Shown here piece after piece: positions 27,272-39,835 of a stretch of 64,000 nucleotides of DNA (positions are counted from its first letter, which is position 1; every line of letters starts with the position of its first letter). Source of the DNA: Pseudomonas reidholzensis (GTDB lineage Bacteria > Pseudomonadota > Gammaproteobacteria > Pseudomonadales > Pseudomonadaceae). Location: NCBI RefSeq assembly GCF_900536025.1, contig NZ_UNOZ01000022.1, forward strand, positions 124,001-188,000. Reading direction: 5' to 3'. The notes below the pieces were generated by a model. The model was not told the DNA's origin and ran no database searches. It saw nothing but the letters and a program-made list of their open reading frames with translations. The position numbers were made by a program, and so were the translations under genes.

Positions 27272-29383
27272 ATGGCCCGCACAACGCCCATCGAGCTGTA
27301 CCGCAATATCGGCATCGTCGCCCACGTCGATGCCGGCAAGACCACCACCACCGAACGCATCCTGTTCTACACCGGGGTCAACCACAAGATGGGCGAGGTG
27401 CACGACGGCGCCGCGACCATGGACTGGATGGCCCAGGAGCAGGAGCGCGGCATCACCATCACCTCGGCCGCCACCACGGCGTTCTGGCAGGGTTCCACCA
27501 AGCAGTTCGGCGACAAGTTCCGCTTCAACATCATCGATACCCCCGGCCACGTCGACTTCACCATCGAGGTGGAGCGCTCGCTGCGCGTGCTCGATGGCGC
27601 GGTGGTGGTGTTCAGCGGCGCCGACGGGGTCGAGCCGCAATCCGAGACGGTCTGGCGCCAGGCCAACAAATACCATGTGCCGCGCCTGGCCTACATCAAC
27701 AAGATGGACCGCCAGGGCGCCGACTTCCTGCGCGTGGTCAAGCAGATCGACCAGCGCCTGGGCCACCATCCGGTGCCGATCCAGCTGGCGATCGGCAGCG
27801 AAGAGAACTTCATCGGCCAGATCGACCTGGTGAAGATGAAGGCCATCTACTGGAACGATGCCGACCACGGCGCCAGCTACCGCGAAGAGGAGATCCCCGC
27901 GGAGCTGCAGGCGCTGGCCGACGAATGGCGCGCGCACATGATCGAAGCCGCCGCCGAGGCCAATGATGAATTCATGGAGCTGTACCTCAATGGCGAGGAA
28001 TTGAGCAACGAGCAGATCAAGGCCGGCCTGCGCCAACGCACCATTGCCAACCAGATCGTGCCGACCGTGCTCGGCTCGTCGTTCAAGAACAAGGGCGTGC
28101 CGCTGATGCTCGACGCGGTGATCGACTACCTGCCCGCGCCGAGCGAGATCCCGGCGATCAAGGGCACCGACCCGGACAACGAAGAGAAGCACCTGGAACG
28201 CCACGCCGACGACAACGAACCGTTCTCGGCGCTGGCCTTCAAGATCGCCACCGACCCCTTCGTCGGCACCCTGACCTTCGCCCGGGTCTACTCGGGCATC
28301 CTCAGCTCCGGCGACGCCGTGCTCAATTCGGTCAAGGGCAAGAAGGAACGGGTCGGGCGCATGGTGCAGATGCACGCCAACCAGCGCGCCGAGATCAAGA
28401 ACGTGTGCGCCGGCGACATCGCCGCGCTGATCGGCATGAAGGACGTGACCACCGGCGACACCCTGTGCGACCTGAACAAACCGATCATCCTCGAGCGCAT
28501 GGACTTCCCCGACCCGGTGATCTCGGTGGCGGTCGAGCCGAAGACCAAGGCCGACCAGGAGAAGATGGGCATTGCCCTGGGCAAGCTGGCCCAGGAAGAC
28601 CCGTCATTCCGGGTCAAGACCGACGAAGAGACCGCGCAGACGATCATCTCCGGCATGGGCGAGCTGCACCTGGACATCATTGTCGACCGCATGCGCCGCG
28701 AGTTCGGCGTCGAGGCCAACATCGGCAAGCCGCAGGTGGCGTACCGCGAGAAGATCCGCAACACCTGCGAGATCGAAGGCAAGTTCGTCCGCCAATCTGG
28801 TGGGCGTGGTCAGTACGGCCATTGCTGGATTCGCTTTGCGCCTGGCGATGAGGGCAAAGAAGGCCTGCAGTTCATCAACGAAGTGGTCGGCGGGGTGATC
28901 CCGCGGGAGTACATCCCGGCGATCCAGAAAGGCATCGAGGAGCAGATGCACAATGGCGTGCTCGCTGGCTATCCGTTGATCGGCCTCAAGGCGGCGGTGT
29001 TCGACGGCTCGTACCACGATGTCGACTCCAACGAGATGGCGTTCAAGATTGCCGCCTCGATGGCCACCAAGCAGCTGTCCAGCAAGGGCGGCGCGGTGCT
29101 GCTGGAGCCGGTGATGAAGGTCGAAGTGGTGACGCCTGAAGAGTACCAGGGGGACATTATTGGCGACCTCAGCCGGCGCCGCGGGATGATCCAGGAAGGC
29201 GAGGAAACACCGGCCGGCAAGGTGATCCGCGCCGAGGTGCCGCTGGGTGAGATGTTCGGTTACTCGACGCAGATGCGCTCGATGACCCAAGGGCGGGCCA
29301 GCTATACGATGGAGTTCACCAAGTATGGCGAGGCCCCGGCGAACATTGCCGAGGCGATCGTGAAGAAGAACACCGGCGGTTGA
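27272..29383 (+). CDS. fusA2: Elongation factor G, second copy type
   Basis: A 703-residue translational GTPase that drives ribosome translocation. The P-loop [13 protein letters not shown] (residues 17-29), DTPGHVDF and NKMD motifs form the G domain. Domains II to V follow, with the conserved SGGRGQYGH segment in domain IV. It is not beside rpsL/rpsG/tuf, so it is a second EF-G rather than the str-operon copy, as seen in other pseudomonads. Whether it works in elongation, recycling or stress is not visible from the sequence. Confidence 0.93.
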   Translation: MARTTPIELYRNIGIVAHVDAGKTTTTERILFYTGVNHKMGEVHDGAATMDWMAQEQERGITITSAATTAFWQGSTKQFGDKFRFNIIDTPGHVDFTIEVERSLRVLDGAVVVFSGADGVEPQSETVWRQANKYHVPRLAYINKMDRQGADFLRVVKQIDQRLGHHPVPIQLAIGSEENFIGQIDLVKMKAIYWNDADHGASYREEEIPAELQALADEWRAHMIEAAAEANDEFMELYLNGEELSNEQIKAGLRQRTIANQIVPTVLGSSFKNKGVPLMLDAVIDYLPAPSEIPAIKGTDPDNEEKHLERHADDNEPFSALAFKIATDPFVGTLTFARVYSGILSSGDAVLNSVKGKKERVGRMVQMHANQRAEIKNVCAGDIAALIGMKDVTTGDTLCDLNKPIILERMDFPDPVISVAVEPKTKADQEKMGIALGKLAQEDPSFRVKTDEETAQTIISGMGELHLDIIVDRMRREFGVEANIGKPQVAYREKIRNTCEIEGKFVRQSGGRGQYGHCWIRFAPGDEGKEGLQFINEVVGGVIPREYIPAIQKGIEEQMHNGVLAGYPLIGLKAAVFDGSYHDVDSNEMAFKIAASMATKQLSSKGGAVLLEPVMKVEVVTPEEYQGDIIGDLSRRRGMIQEGEETPAGKVIRAEVPLGEMFGYSTQMRSMTQGRASYTMEFTKYGEAPANIAEAIVKKNTGG

Positions 29384-29416
29384 CCGTTCAGGGGATGTCC
29401 ACGCGAGCCGCCCGCC

Positions 29417-29503
29417 CTGTAGGAGCGGGCTTGCCCGCGAAGCAGCCAGCGCGGTGTATGGCACCGGCGTCGCCGGTGTTCGCGGGCAAGCCCGCTCCTA
29501 CAG
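29417..29503. repeat. REP palindrome pair (BIME-like)
   Basis: Two inverted copies of a P. putida-type REP (about CTGTAGGAGCGGGCTTGCC and its complement), at 29417-29441 and 29479-29503, flank a 37-base centre with its own CCGGCG/CGCCGG hairpin. It sits between fusA2 and the convergent SulP gene and probably acts as a bidirectional transcript-end or REP-transposase element. Confidence 0.9.
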
Positions 29504-29528
29504 GAGTTTCCACAGACACCCGCAGCAC

Positions 29529-30971
29529 TCAGTGCTGCTCCCCTGCCCGCTTGAGCAGCTTCTTGCAACGCTCCGACAGATGCACCACGCGCAGATGCTT
29601 GCCCGCCTTGGCATAGCGTTCGCGCAGGGTCTGCAACGCCGCCACGGCCGAGTAGTCGACAAAGCTCAGGTGCTTGCAATCGAGGGTCACGCCGTCCGGA
29701 TCCCCCGCCGGGTCGAACTGATTGAGAAACGGCGCAGTCGAGGCAAAGAACAGCGTGCCATGCACCTGATAGCGCTTGCCGCCCTCACCATCGTCATGGC
29801 TGTCGGCATACAGCTCGCGCGCATGCTGCCAGGCAAAATTCACCGCCGCGATCACGATGCCGAACAGCACCGCCGTCGCCAGGTCGGTAAACACCGTCAC
29901 CACCGTCACCGCAATGATCGCCAGCACATCGCTCACCGGCACCTTGTGCAGAACCCGCAAAGAGGCCCAGGCAAAGGTCTGCTGGGCGACCACGAACATC
30001 ACCCCGACCAGCGCCGCCAGCGGAATACGCTCGATCAGCGGCGACAGGAACAACACGAACAGCAGGATCATGCCCCCGGCCACCACCCCGGACAGCCGCC
30101 CGCGGCCGTTGGAGCTGAGGTTGATCACGGTCTGGCCGATCATCGCGCAGCCGCCCATGCCGCCACACAGCCCCGAAACCATGTTGGCCGCGCCCAGTGC
30201 GACGCACTCGCGATCAGGGAAGCCGCGGCTCTCGGTGATCTCGTCGGTGAGGTTTAGGGTCAGCAGGGTTTCCAGCAGCCCGACCATCGCCATCAGCAGC
30301 GCGTAGGGGGCGATGATCTTCAGCGTCTCGAGGTTCCACGGCACGTCCGGCCAGGCCAGTTGCGGCAGGCCACCGGCGATGTGTGCCATGTCGCCAAGCG
30401 TGCGTGTGGGCAGGTCGAACAGGTACACCAAGAGGCCGACACCCAGGATCGCCACCAGCGCCGGCGGTACGGCGCGGGTCAGCCGAGGTAGCACGTAGAC
30501 CACCAGCATGGTCAGCGCCACCAGGCCGATCATCAGGTACAACGGCGCGCCGTCGAGCCAGTGCTCGCCCTGCTTGAAATGCTCCAGCTGGGCCATGGCG
30601 ATGACGATGGCCAGGCCGTTGACGAAGCCGAGCATCACCGGGTACGGCACCAGGCGCACCAGCTTGCCCAGGCGCAACGCACCGAACAGGATCATCAGCA
30701 CGCCGCCGAGCAGCACCGTCGCCAGCAGGTACTGCGCACCGTGCTGCACCACCAGGGCGACGATCACCACCGCCATCGAGCCGGCGGCGCCGGAGATCAT
30801 CCCCGGGCGCCCCCCGAACAGAGCGGTCAGGGTGCAGATGATGAAGGCACCGTACAAGCCCATCAGCGGGTTGAGGTGGGCGACCAGGGCAAAGGCGATG
30901 CACTCGGGCACCAGGGCGAAAGACGTGGTCAGGCCGGCGAGGATGTCGGCGCGAAGTCGGGCGGGTTTCAT
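29529..30971 (-). CDS. SulP (SLC26) family anion transporter with STAS domain
   Basis: The ATG at 30971, preceded by AGGACC, gives 480 residues. About 10-12 membrane helices begin ADILAGLTTSFALVPECIAFALVAH, the SulP hallmark. A cytoplasmic STAS domain occupies about 390-475 (VTLDCKHLSFVDYSAVAALQT). It moves an inorganic anion such as sulfate or bicarbonate, or an organic acid; the substrate is not clear. It lies between two REP pairs. Confidence 0.88.
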   Translation of the reverse strand: MKPARLRADILAGLTTSFALVPECIAFALVAHLNPLMGLYGAFIICTLTALFGGRPGMISGAAGSMAVVIVALVVQHGAQYLLATVLLGGVLMILFGALRLGKLVRLVPYPVMLGFVNGLAIVIAMAQLEHFKQGEHWLDGAPLYLMIGLVALTMLVVYVLPRLTRAVPPALVAILGVGLLVYLFDLPTRTLGDMAHIAGGLPQLAWPDVPWNLETLKIIAPYALLMAMVGLLETLLTLNLTDEITESRGFPDRECVALGAANMVSGLCGGMGGCAMIGQTVINLSSNGRGRLSGVVAGGMILLFVLFLSPLIERIPLAALVGVMFVVAQQTFAWASLRVLHKVPVSDVLAIIAVTVVTVFTDLATAVLFGIVIAAVNFAWQHARELYADSHDDGEGGKRYQVHGTLFFASTAPFLNQFDPAGDPDGVTLDCKHLSFVDYSAVAALQTLRERYAKAGKHLRVVHLSERCKKLLKRAGEQH

Positions 30972-30999
30972 GGAGGTCCTGTAATCAGCGAATCTGCGG

Positions 31000-31077
31000 C
31001 GGGCCGTATCGCGGGGCAAGCCCGCTCCCACGAAGTTCCTGCTGCGTGGGAGCGGGCTTGCCCCGCGATACGGCCCG
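31000..31077. repeat. REP inverted pair, perfect 33-bp arms
   Basis: Two perfectly complementary 33-base arms (31000-31032 and 31045-31077) are separated by 12 bases. The core (GCGGGGCAAGCCCGCTCCCA) is the common P. putida REP. It lies just upstream of the SulP gene, between its start and the secretin-like gene. Confidence 0.93.
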
Positions 31078-31203
31078 CGATGTTACGGAATTTGTCTGAC
31101 CGCCACCACCGTCACCCCGTCCACACCTGCATTTGTGATCCTCACCCGGCAAGATCCAGACAAATTTGCCATCATGTCTGTTCTACCCGCGGAGATCATG
31201 GAC

Positions 31204-31938
31204 ATGCCGCTACGCCCGCTACTCGCCTCCCTGCTGCTGGCTGCCAGCCTCACCGCCCAGGCCGCCACCGAGGTCTTGCCGCTGCAGCACCGCAACAGCG
31301 CCGAACTGCTGCCCACGGCCCAGTCCTTCCTGGGCAAGGACGGCAGCGTCAGCGCCTTCGAGAACAAGCTCATCGTCAACGCCAGCCCCGAACGCATCGA
31401 CGACCTGCGCGCCCTCTTGCAGCAGCTGGATACCGCCCCGAAACGCCTGCTGATCAGCGTCGACAACAATGACAGCAACTTCCAGGACAACCGCGGCAAC
31501 GCCCGGATCATCCGCTACGGCACCAGCAACCGCGAAGGCGGCCTGCAGCAGGTACAGGCCAGCGAAGGCCAACCGGCGCTGATCCAGGTCGGCCAGAGCG
31601 TGCCCATCACCAGCAGCAGCACCGACGGCTACGGCCGTGTGCAGACCGACACCGAATACCGCAACGTGACCCAGGGTTTCTACGTCACCCCAAGTCTGAG
31701 CGGTGAGACGGTTCGTCTGGCGATCAGCACCAATAATGATCGAATGAGCAGCGAACGTCCGGATGTAGTGAAAGTGCAAAGTACCGACACGACCGTCACC
31801 GGCAAGCTCGGCGAGTGGATCACCCTGGCCGGGTACAATCAGCAGAGCCAAGCCGAACGCAACACGTCAAGCCACAGTTACAGCACCCAGCGCGGTGAAA
31901 ACATGACATTGCGTGTCAAAGTCGACCTTTTGGACTGA
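31204..31938 (+). CDS. Orphan secretin-like periplasmic/outer-membrane protein
   Basis: Of the nested starts, ATG 31204 (GGAG 9 bases upstream) is preferred over ATG 31198. It gives 244 residues with a Sec signal peptide (PLLASLLLAASLTAQA). Residues of about 22-85 resemble the NolW/N1 domain of secretins (VLPLQHRNSAELLPTAQSFL; NKLIVNASPERIDDLRALLQ). The C-terminal half is beta-rich and resembles the secretin core pattern (LIQVGQSVPITSSS; RNVTQGFYVTPSLSGETVRL). True secretins exceed 400 residues and sit in secretion or pilus operons, whereas this one stands alone. Function unknown. Confidence 0.7.
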   Translation: MPLRPLLASLLLAASLTAQAATEVLPLQHRNSAELLPTAQSFLGKDGSVSAFENKLIVNASPERIDDLRALLQQLDTAPKRLLISVDNNDSNFQDNRGNARIIRYGTSNREGGLQQVQASEGQPALIQVGQSVPITSSSTDGYGRVQTDTEYRNVTQGFYVTPSLSGETVRLAISTNNDRMSSERPDVVKVQSTDTTVTGKLGEWITLAGYNQQSQAERNTSSHSYSTQRGENMTLRVKVDLLD

Positions 31939-32432
31939 TCCCAGGCAATTCAAGGCCTCGACCAAAGGCCTTGAAAATGACCGTCGAGTCGCATTAGACG
32001 AAAGATGTAGTAACCACTAAAAAGCACTACAAAACATTTGACAGGCACTTTTTGGCGAGGGCATGATGGCCTCGCTCCCGCTAATCAGAGGCCCTGGCAA
32101 GGGTCTTCGAGGCGCGCTCCTCCCACCCTTGGAGGCGCCTCGTGTCACTACGGCCCACAAGGCGGTTCGACCGGATTGCGACTGCAACGAAGAAGTTGTC
32201 CCGAGGGACGGAAGCGCATCACCGCAGTCACAGGCAAGCCTAGTCGCACCGCAGCAAGGCATCCACGAGCCGACCTGCAGCACTACATTGCCCGCGCTGC
32301 ACCCTCCTTCCCCTTCGAGCCTTCGCGTCAGCCGTCGCAACACCGCCGAACAGGACAGCCGTCAGGCTTCTGATCCGCGACTTTGAGCATCAGCACAATT
32401 ACCCCAAGATCGATGCGACGAGGTTTATTTCC
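31939..32432. other. Intergenic region upstream of aceA
   Basis: A 494-bp region without a convincing gene. It starts with a stem-loop (TTCAAGGCC / GGCCTTGAA, 31949-31974) after the secretin-like gene. A possible promoter lies at 32038-32067. The rest, up to aceA, would be a long leader. An open frame across 32063-32386 has no protein character. Confidence 0.5.
32038..32067 (+). promoter_or_regulatory. Candidate sigma-70 promoter upstream of aceA
   Basis: A perfect -35 box TTGACA (32038-32043) is followed after 18 bases by a weaker -10 candidate CATGAT (32062-32067). The good -35 and poor -10 suggest possible activator dependence. If used, the aceA leader would be about 360 bases. Confidence 0.35.
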
Positions 32433-33758
<1,326 letters not shown>

Positions 33759-33790
33759 GCCCCAGTACACCACGGGTTAAGGTGAGTTAG

Positions 33791-33824
33791 AAAACGGGCG
33801 CCTCGATTGAAGCGCCCGTTTTTT
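33791..33824 (+). terminator. Rho-independent terminator of aceA
   Basis: A stem AAAACGGGCGC / GCGCCCGTTTT with a 10-base loop is followed by a T-rich run, 33 bases after the aceA stop. The A-run on the other side would also let it serve the minus-strand MFS gene. Confidence 0.92.
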
Positions 33825-33895
33825 ATTTTCTGTTCAAGCAGAAACCACCGCCAGATAGCAGCAGTAGAAATCGTGCAGGTTTAGCTTTAGGCCTT

Positions 33896-35074
33896 TCATC
33901 GCGATTGCTCGCTTTGTCGCCAGCTGAAGTACCTGTGCAACAGTAGACATATCCCGCCAAACAACACGCCGCCAATGCCGAACACTGCCCAAGCCCCGTT
34001 GTAACCCAGCCCGGCCAGCATCGGAACCGCAATCCCTACACAAAGCACTCGGGCGCCTGCCTGCAGGACAGGAATCAATGAAAACAGCATTCCTTGACGC
34101 GCCGCCGGCGCACGCTGGGCAATAAGGGTCGCCATATAAGTGGTGCCGAGAATTTCGCCAAGCGTCCATATCCCTACAAACAACAAAATGGGCAGCCAGC
34201 CGTCAACAAACGCATAGGCTCCAAAACCGATGCCATAGCTGAGCGCCGCCAATGCCAGATTATCCATGGGACTCCACCGCCGCGTGAGGGCGATAAGCGG
34301 CCGTGTCAGCACGATGACCAGCAACCCGTTGACGATCCCGGCAACCGCAAACAGTCGCGCGGAGTCTCCGATATCAAGCGCGCCCAACCATAGTGGGAAC
34401 TGGTACTCACGCTGGCCATCAAGCAGTGAAACACCAAGGAACAAGGCACCGGCCACGATCACCACGCAGGGTATGGGACCTGATCCAGCCCGGCCGCCCA
34501 ATGAACCCAGACGGGGTACAGTCTCGAGCGCCGGCAGCGGCAGCAAAGCGCTGGTGACCAAGCACACCAGACTGGTCGCGACGGCAAACCACACCAGATA
34601 CTGGCTACTCCAACTCAACAGTAGGCCGCCGACAACGAAGAGCATCACGCCACCGGCATTGCTGGCGAGGTGCAAATAGGCGAAGGCACCTACCTGATCA
34701 TCGGGCTCGGCCGCCCGTGCCGTCATGACGCTGAACAACGGTGTAACAAGGCCAGCGCTGAACATGAAGGTCAGAATCAGACCAATCGACAGCAGTTGCC
34801 AGACCGGCAGCAGACTGGCCGACAGGCTTGCCAATGCGATGACCGAAGTAGCCAGCAGTAGCGCTCTGCTCCCCAGGCGCCCAGATAAATGGCCACCGAC
34901 CAAGTTGCCCGCCCGATAGCAGATGATCATCAAGGCGACAGTCGTCGCCAGCTCCCCCTCTTCGAGGCCGAAGTGTCGCTGCATGAAGATTGCCGCAAAT
35001 GAGCCCACGCCATTTGCCATGACGAACAACAATTTGAGCAGGGCGACTTTATGCATGGCGGGGGTCATTTGCAT
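33896..35074 (-). CDS. MFS transporter
   Basis: A 392-residue protein with about 12 membrane helices. The loop between helices 2 and 3 (GNLVGGHLSGRLGSRALLLA) is the MFS motif A. The fold type is that of small drug or sugar exporters and the cargo is unknown. Several in-frame ATGs lie close together (35074, 35068, 35056) and none has a strong ribosome site, so the start is uncertain by a few residues. It is convergent with aceA and lies before the structured region near 35.4 kb. Lower GC than aceA or nuo suggests later acquisition (weak inference). Confidence 0.8.
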   Translation of the reverse strand: MQMTPAMHKVALLKLLFVMANGVGSFAAIFMQRHFGLEEGELATTVALMIICYRAGNLVGGHLSGRLGSRALLLATSVIALASLSASLLPVWQLLSIGLILTFMFSAGLVTPLFSVMTARAAEPDDQVGAFAYLHLASNAGGVMLFVVGGLLLSWSSQYLVWFAVATSLVCLVTSALLPLPALETVPRLGSLGGRAGSGPIPCVVIVAGALFLGVSLLDGQREYQFPLWLGALDIGDSARLFAVAGIVNGLLVIVLTRPLIALTRRWSPMDNLALAALSYGIGFGAYAFVDGWLPILLFVGIWTLGEILGTTYMATLIAQRAPAARQGMLFSLIPVLQAGARVLCVGIAVPMLAGLGYNGAWAVFGIGGVLFGGICLLLHRYFSWRQSEQSR

Positions 35075-35344
35075 AAATTATCGAGCACCGGAAATGAGGA
35101 ATGATTTTGCTAGGCAGAGCATGATAAGCCCCAGCGGAAATCAAACCTGCCCTGCGGAATAAATCAGGAAGAATCCTACAACTAGGTGTTGCTCACGAAC
35201 GGAGTGCGGACTTTTCTGATTTTGACTTGAGGGGTGTGCGAAGCCCACTCAGGGAAATATCCTACGCGCTCTGCTGAAGCCATCACCTTCTCAGTGGGAA
35301 CTCGTGCCTCTAGGCTTCATTCCGTCGCTGAATAACTCAGCGAT

Positions 35345-35516
35345 GGGGTGTGGTAACCCGGAAATTCGATTTCTTCATGTCAGTCATGGCAGCTGTGCGC
35401 GGGAGGCTTTCGAGCCTGCCGGGTATTGGGAAATCGATCCGGTTTACCACCCCGCGTATAGCTGCCACCAGTTCGTGTGGTAACGGGTTGTGGCGGCCAC
35501 TGATAGAGATTTCCCC
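35345..35516 (+). promoter_or_regulatory. Structured leader ahead of the DUF6124-like gene
   Basis: The 170 bases before the small gene hold a nested set of pairings. 35345-35361 pairs with 35439-35453 (14 pairs, one bulge and one mismatch). A GGCT-UUCG-AGCC hairpin lies at 35405-35416. TGGCAGCT (35387-35394) pairs with AGCTGCCA (35460-35467), which would form a pseudoknot. TTACCAC (35444-35450) can pair alternatively with a second GTGGTAA at 35477-35483. The rest of the 442-bp gap (35075-35344) shows nothing I can assign. A regulatory RNA role is inferred from structure only. Confidence 0.5.
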
Positions 35517-35828
35517 ATGACTAAAAAGCTTGTGCCTGACCCTCCACTTCCCTGCACCACATCCCACGCCTTCGGCCGATGCGATGCTGGGCATCCTCCC
35601 CTGTATTCCGTGAACCCGAACATCGCCATTGAAGACGCCCTGGTCCATGTGGCCCTACACCTGCGCTGCGCCTATGAAACCGGCATCCGGGCAATGGATC
35701 ATCTGCGGGATGAGGGGCGCGGGATGTTCTGGGCGAATTTGCATGCGGTCGAAGCGGCTGAGGGGGTTGTGGATTCTTTGCTGAACAGCTTTGAGTCCGG
35801 GACCTTGAGCAAGAGATTGCTGGAGTGA
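35517..35828 (+). CDS. Small DUF6124/DUF3077-like protein
   Basis: The ATG at 35517 gives 103 residues. The Pro-rich start (MTKKLVPDPPLPCTTSHAFG) and the helical body (IAIEDALVHVALHLRCAYET; LHAVEAAEGVVDSLLNSF) resemble small Pseudomonas proteins annotated DUF6124/DUF3077. Function is not known. It is preceded by an unusual structured leader and followed by a long inverted repeat. Confidence 0.65.
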   Translation: MTKKLVPDPPLPCTTSHAFGRCDAGHPPLYSVNPNIAIEDALVHVALHLRCAYETGIRAMDHLRDEGRGMFWANLHAVEAAEGVVDSLLNSFESGTLSKRLLE

Positions 35829-35863
35829 GTGGGCCATTCCCGCCCTGAATAGCATCAGGGCGA

Positions 35864-36187
35864 CCAGGCGCATGCCACCAGCTGTTCTGGCGCCCTTGAG
35901 ATCGAGCGCCGCCCGCGCGGCGCTTCGCGAGTAAACTCGCTCCCACATTTGTTGCAACGCACCATGGCCTGTGAAAGATGAGTTGCCAGCCTTGGTGCAA
36001 GGCGAAAGGTTGCGGGGAGGCCATTTGGGTCGGCTCAAGATTTTCGCCGGACAAACAAGGGCTAAGCCTGGGGTCTGTCAGGCCATGGCACGATGCAACA
36101 AATGTGGGAGCGAGTTTACTCGCGAAGCGCCGCGCGGGCGGCGCTCGATAGTGAGAGCGCTAGAGAAGCCAGTGGCATGCGCCTGGC
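35864..36187. repeat. Long inverted repeat with REP-like arms of about 108 bp
   Basis: The arms 35864-35971 and 36079-36187 are imperfect reverse complements. The core of each (GAGCGCCGCCCGCGCGGCGC, then TTCGCGAGTAAACTCGCTCC and CACATTTGTTGCA) is nearly identical. Similarity extends outward to CCAGGCGCATGCCAC and inward to CCATGGCCTG. The centre (35972-36078) has no gene. The sequence resembles a REP-derived (REPIN-like) element. It fills most of the 469-bp gap after the DUF6124-like gene. Confidence 0.85.
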
Positions 36188-36297
36188 AGCCCTCCAGCAA
36201 TCCCAAGCCGGGAACCTCCCCCACCCACCCCCATAAAAAGCAAAACCCAGGATCAGGTCTATGCTTCCCCCATAACAACAAACAGCAAGGACTGCCC

Positions 36298-36714
36298 ATG
36301 TCCCGCCGAACCAGCCTTTTCACAATGGCTACGGTCGCAGCTGCCCCCTATCCCAACGCGGCGGCGAGCCCCACTGCTCTGCTTTCGCCAGTCAGCAGCA
36401 CATCTAGCGCGACACGACGCGCTCGGCCCCACCCACAAAATCACCAAAGTATTGATCCAGAGCGGGTCGCACCACCCCGAATAATGCTAGAACGAGAGTC
36501 CTTCGCATTTGCAAGTAGGCAAATCGCCGTGACCAACTTAGCAAGCATCAGACCCAGTAAAGAAGACCGGCTCAGCCTAAACGATATCAATTATCATTAC
36601 GCAACTTGCCAGCCGTTACAGAATGCAAGAAACATAATTAACAAAACCGCCCGCAATGCCCGAAAATCAAGGCTTTCAGCCAGTTACGAGCGTTTTTTGT
36701 TGTTAAACCCATGA
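36298..36714 (+). CDS. Orphan hypothetical protein, possible gene
   Basis: The ATG at 36298 with AAGGA 7 bases upstream gives 138 residues. The N-terminal half is rich in Ala/Ser/Pro/Thr ([20 protein letters not shown]); the C-terminal half is more polar and basic ([20 protein letters not shown]). The base composition falls to AT-rich toward the stop, unlike flanking core genes. No family is recognised, so it could be a foreign gene or a chance frame. Confidence 0.4.
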   Translation: MSRRTSLFTMATVAAAPYPNAAASPTALLSPVSSTSSATRRARPHPQNHQSIDPERVAPPRIMLERESFAFASRQIAVTNLASIRPSKEDRLSLNDINYHYATCQPLQNARNIINKTARNARKSRLSASYERFLLLNP

Positions 36715-36733
36715 ATTAATTTGCTATAGAAAT

Positions 36734-36762
36734 TTTACTTGCACTGGGTTTACCCATAAAAT
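36734..36762 (+). promoter_or_regulatory. nuo: Candidate sigma-70 promoter of the nuo operon
   Basis: TTTACT (36734-36739) and TAAAAT (36757-36762) are separated by exactly 17 bases in an AT-rich stretch 110 bp before nuoA. I saw no convincing FNR/ANR or Fur site beside it. Confidence 0.45.
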
Positions 36763-36871
36763 CAGCGCGATTGATTCAGCTGCGACATTTGGTCACTGCA
36801 CCTGCGACACCACGTCGCCGCTTTACTTATTTCAGACTGCAGAGCTGGGTCTCTGTATAAGGATCTCTAGC

Positions 36872-37285
36872 ATGTCCGATTCGGCAGGACTCATCGCCCA
36901 CAACTGGGGCTTTGCCATCTTCCTCCTGGGTGTCGTCGGCCTGTGTGCCTTCATGCTCGGCCTGTCCAGCCTGCTCGGTAGCAAGGCCTGGGGCCGCGCC
37001 AAGAACGAACCCTTCGAATCCGGCATGCTGCCCGTCGGCAGCGCCCGCCTGCGCCTGTCCGCCAAATTCTATCTGGTCGCGATGCTGTTCGTGATCTTCG
37101 ATATCGAAGCCCTCTTTCTCTTTGCATGGTCTGTGTCCGTCCGCGAAAGCGGCTGGACCGGATTCGTCGAAGCACTCGTTTTCATAGCAATTCTGTTGGC
37201 AGGTCTTGTCTACCTTTGGCGCGTCGGGGCTCTTGATTGGGCTCCCGAAGGTCGCCGCAAGCGGCAAGCGAAGCTGAAACAATGA
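36872..37285 (+). CDS. nuoA: NADH-quinone oxidoreductase subunit A
   Basis: A 137-residue subunit with three membrane helices. The loop after helix 1 ([20 protein letters not shown]) and the helix [21 protein letters not shown], with its conserved Asp-Glu, are diagnostic of NuoA/ND3. A GGATCT ribosome site precedes the ATG. It is the first gene of the complete nuo operon. Confidence 0.97.
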   Translation: MSDSAGLIAHNWGFAIFLLGVVGLCAFMLGLSSLLGSKAWGRAKNEPFESGMLPVGSARLRLSAKFYLVAMLFVIFDIEALFLFAWSVSVRESGWTGFVEALVFIAILLAGLVYLWRVGALDWAPEGRRKRQAKLKQ

Positions 37286-37294
37286 GGCTTTGGC

Positions 37295-37972
37295 ATGCAA
37301 TACAATCTCACCAGAATCGATCCGGATGCGCCCAACGAGCAGTATCCGGTCGGTGAGCGGGAAACCGTCACCGACCAGCTGCTAGAGGACCAGGTCCACA
37401 AGAACATCTACATGGGGAAACTCGAAGATGTGCTGCGTGGCGCGGTCAACTGGGGTCGCAAGAACTCCCTCTGGCCGTATAACTTCGGCCTGTCCTGCTG
37501 CTACGTGGAAATGACCACGGCGTTCACGGCACCCCACGACATCGCTCGCTTCGGCGCCGAAGTCATCCGGGCCTCGCCGCGTCAGGCCGACTTCATGGTC
37601 ATCGCCGGTACCTGCTTCATCAAGATGGCGCCGATCATTCAGCGCCTGTACGAGCAGATGCTCGAGCCGAAATGGGTCATCTCCATGGGCTCGTGCGCCA
37701 ACTCCGGTGGCATGTACGACATCTACTCGGTCGTTCAAGGGGTCGACAAGTTCCTCCCCGTGGACGTCTACGTACCCGGCTGCCCGCCGCGCCCCGAGGC
37801 GTTCCTGCAAGGCTTGATGCTGCTGCAGGAGTCGATCGGCAAGGAACGACGCCCGCTTTCCTGGGTGGTTGGTGATCAAGGCATTTACCGTGCCGAGATG
37901 CCCGCCCAGAAAGACCTGCGTCGTGAACAGCGCATTGCAGTGACCAACCTGCGCAGCCCCGACGAAGTCTGA
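37295..37972 (+). CDS. nuoB: NADH-quinone oxidoreductase subunit B
   Basis: A 225-residue peripheral-arm subunit carrying Fe-S cluster N2, the last cluster before quinone. The four ligand cysteines are visible: Cys68-Cys69 (GLSCCYVEM), Cys134 (MGSCANSGG) and Cys163 (PGCPPRPEA). It follows nuoA after 9 bases. Confidence 0.98.
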   Translation: MQYNLTRIDPDAPNEQYPVGERETVTDQLLEDQVHKNIYMGKLEDVLRGAVNWGRKNSLWPYNFGLSCCYVEMTTAFTAPHDIARFGAEVIRASPRQADFMVIAGTCFIKMAPIIQRLYEQMLEPKWVISMGSCANSGGMYDIYSVVQGVDKFLPVDVYVPGCPPRPEAFLQGLMLLQESIGKERRPLSWVVGDQGIYRAEMPAQKDLRREQRIAVTNLRSPDEV

Positions 37973-38033
37973 TCCAGCGACCTGCCGCCCGCTCCCCCTG
38001 GAGCCGGCGGCCTGGCTTCATTCTCTACGTTGA

Positions 38034-39833
<1,800 letters not shown>

Positions 39834-39835
39834 GC

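Noticed and set aside
31999..32032. GTAGT ... ACTAC inverted repeat after the secretin-like gene
   Set aside because: Arms of five bases with a long loop are too weak to claim.
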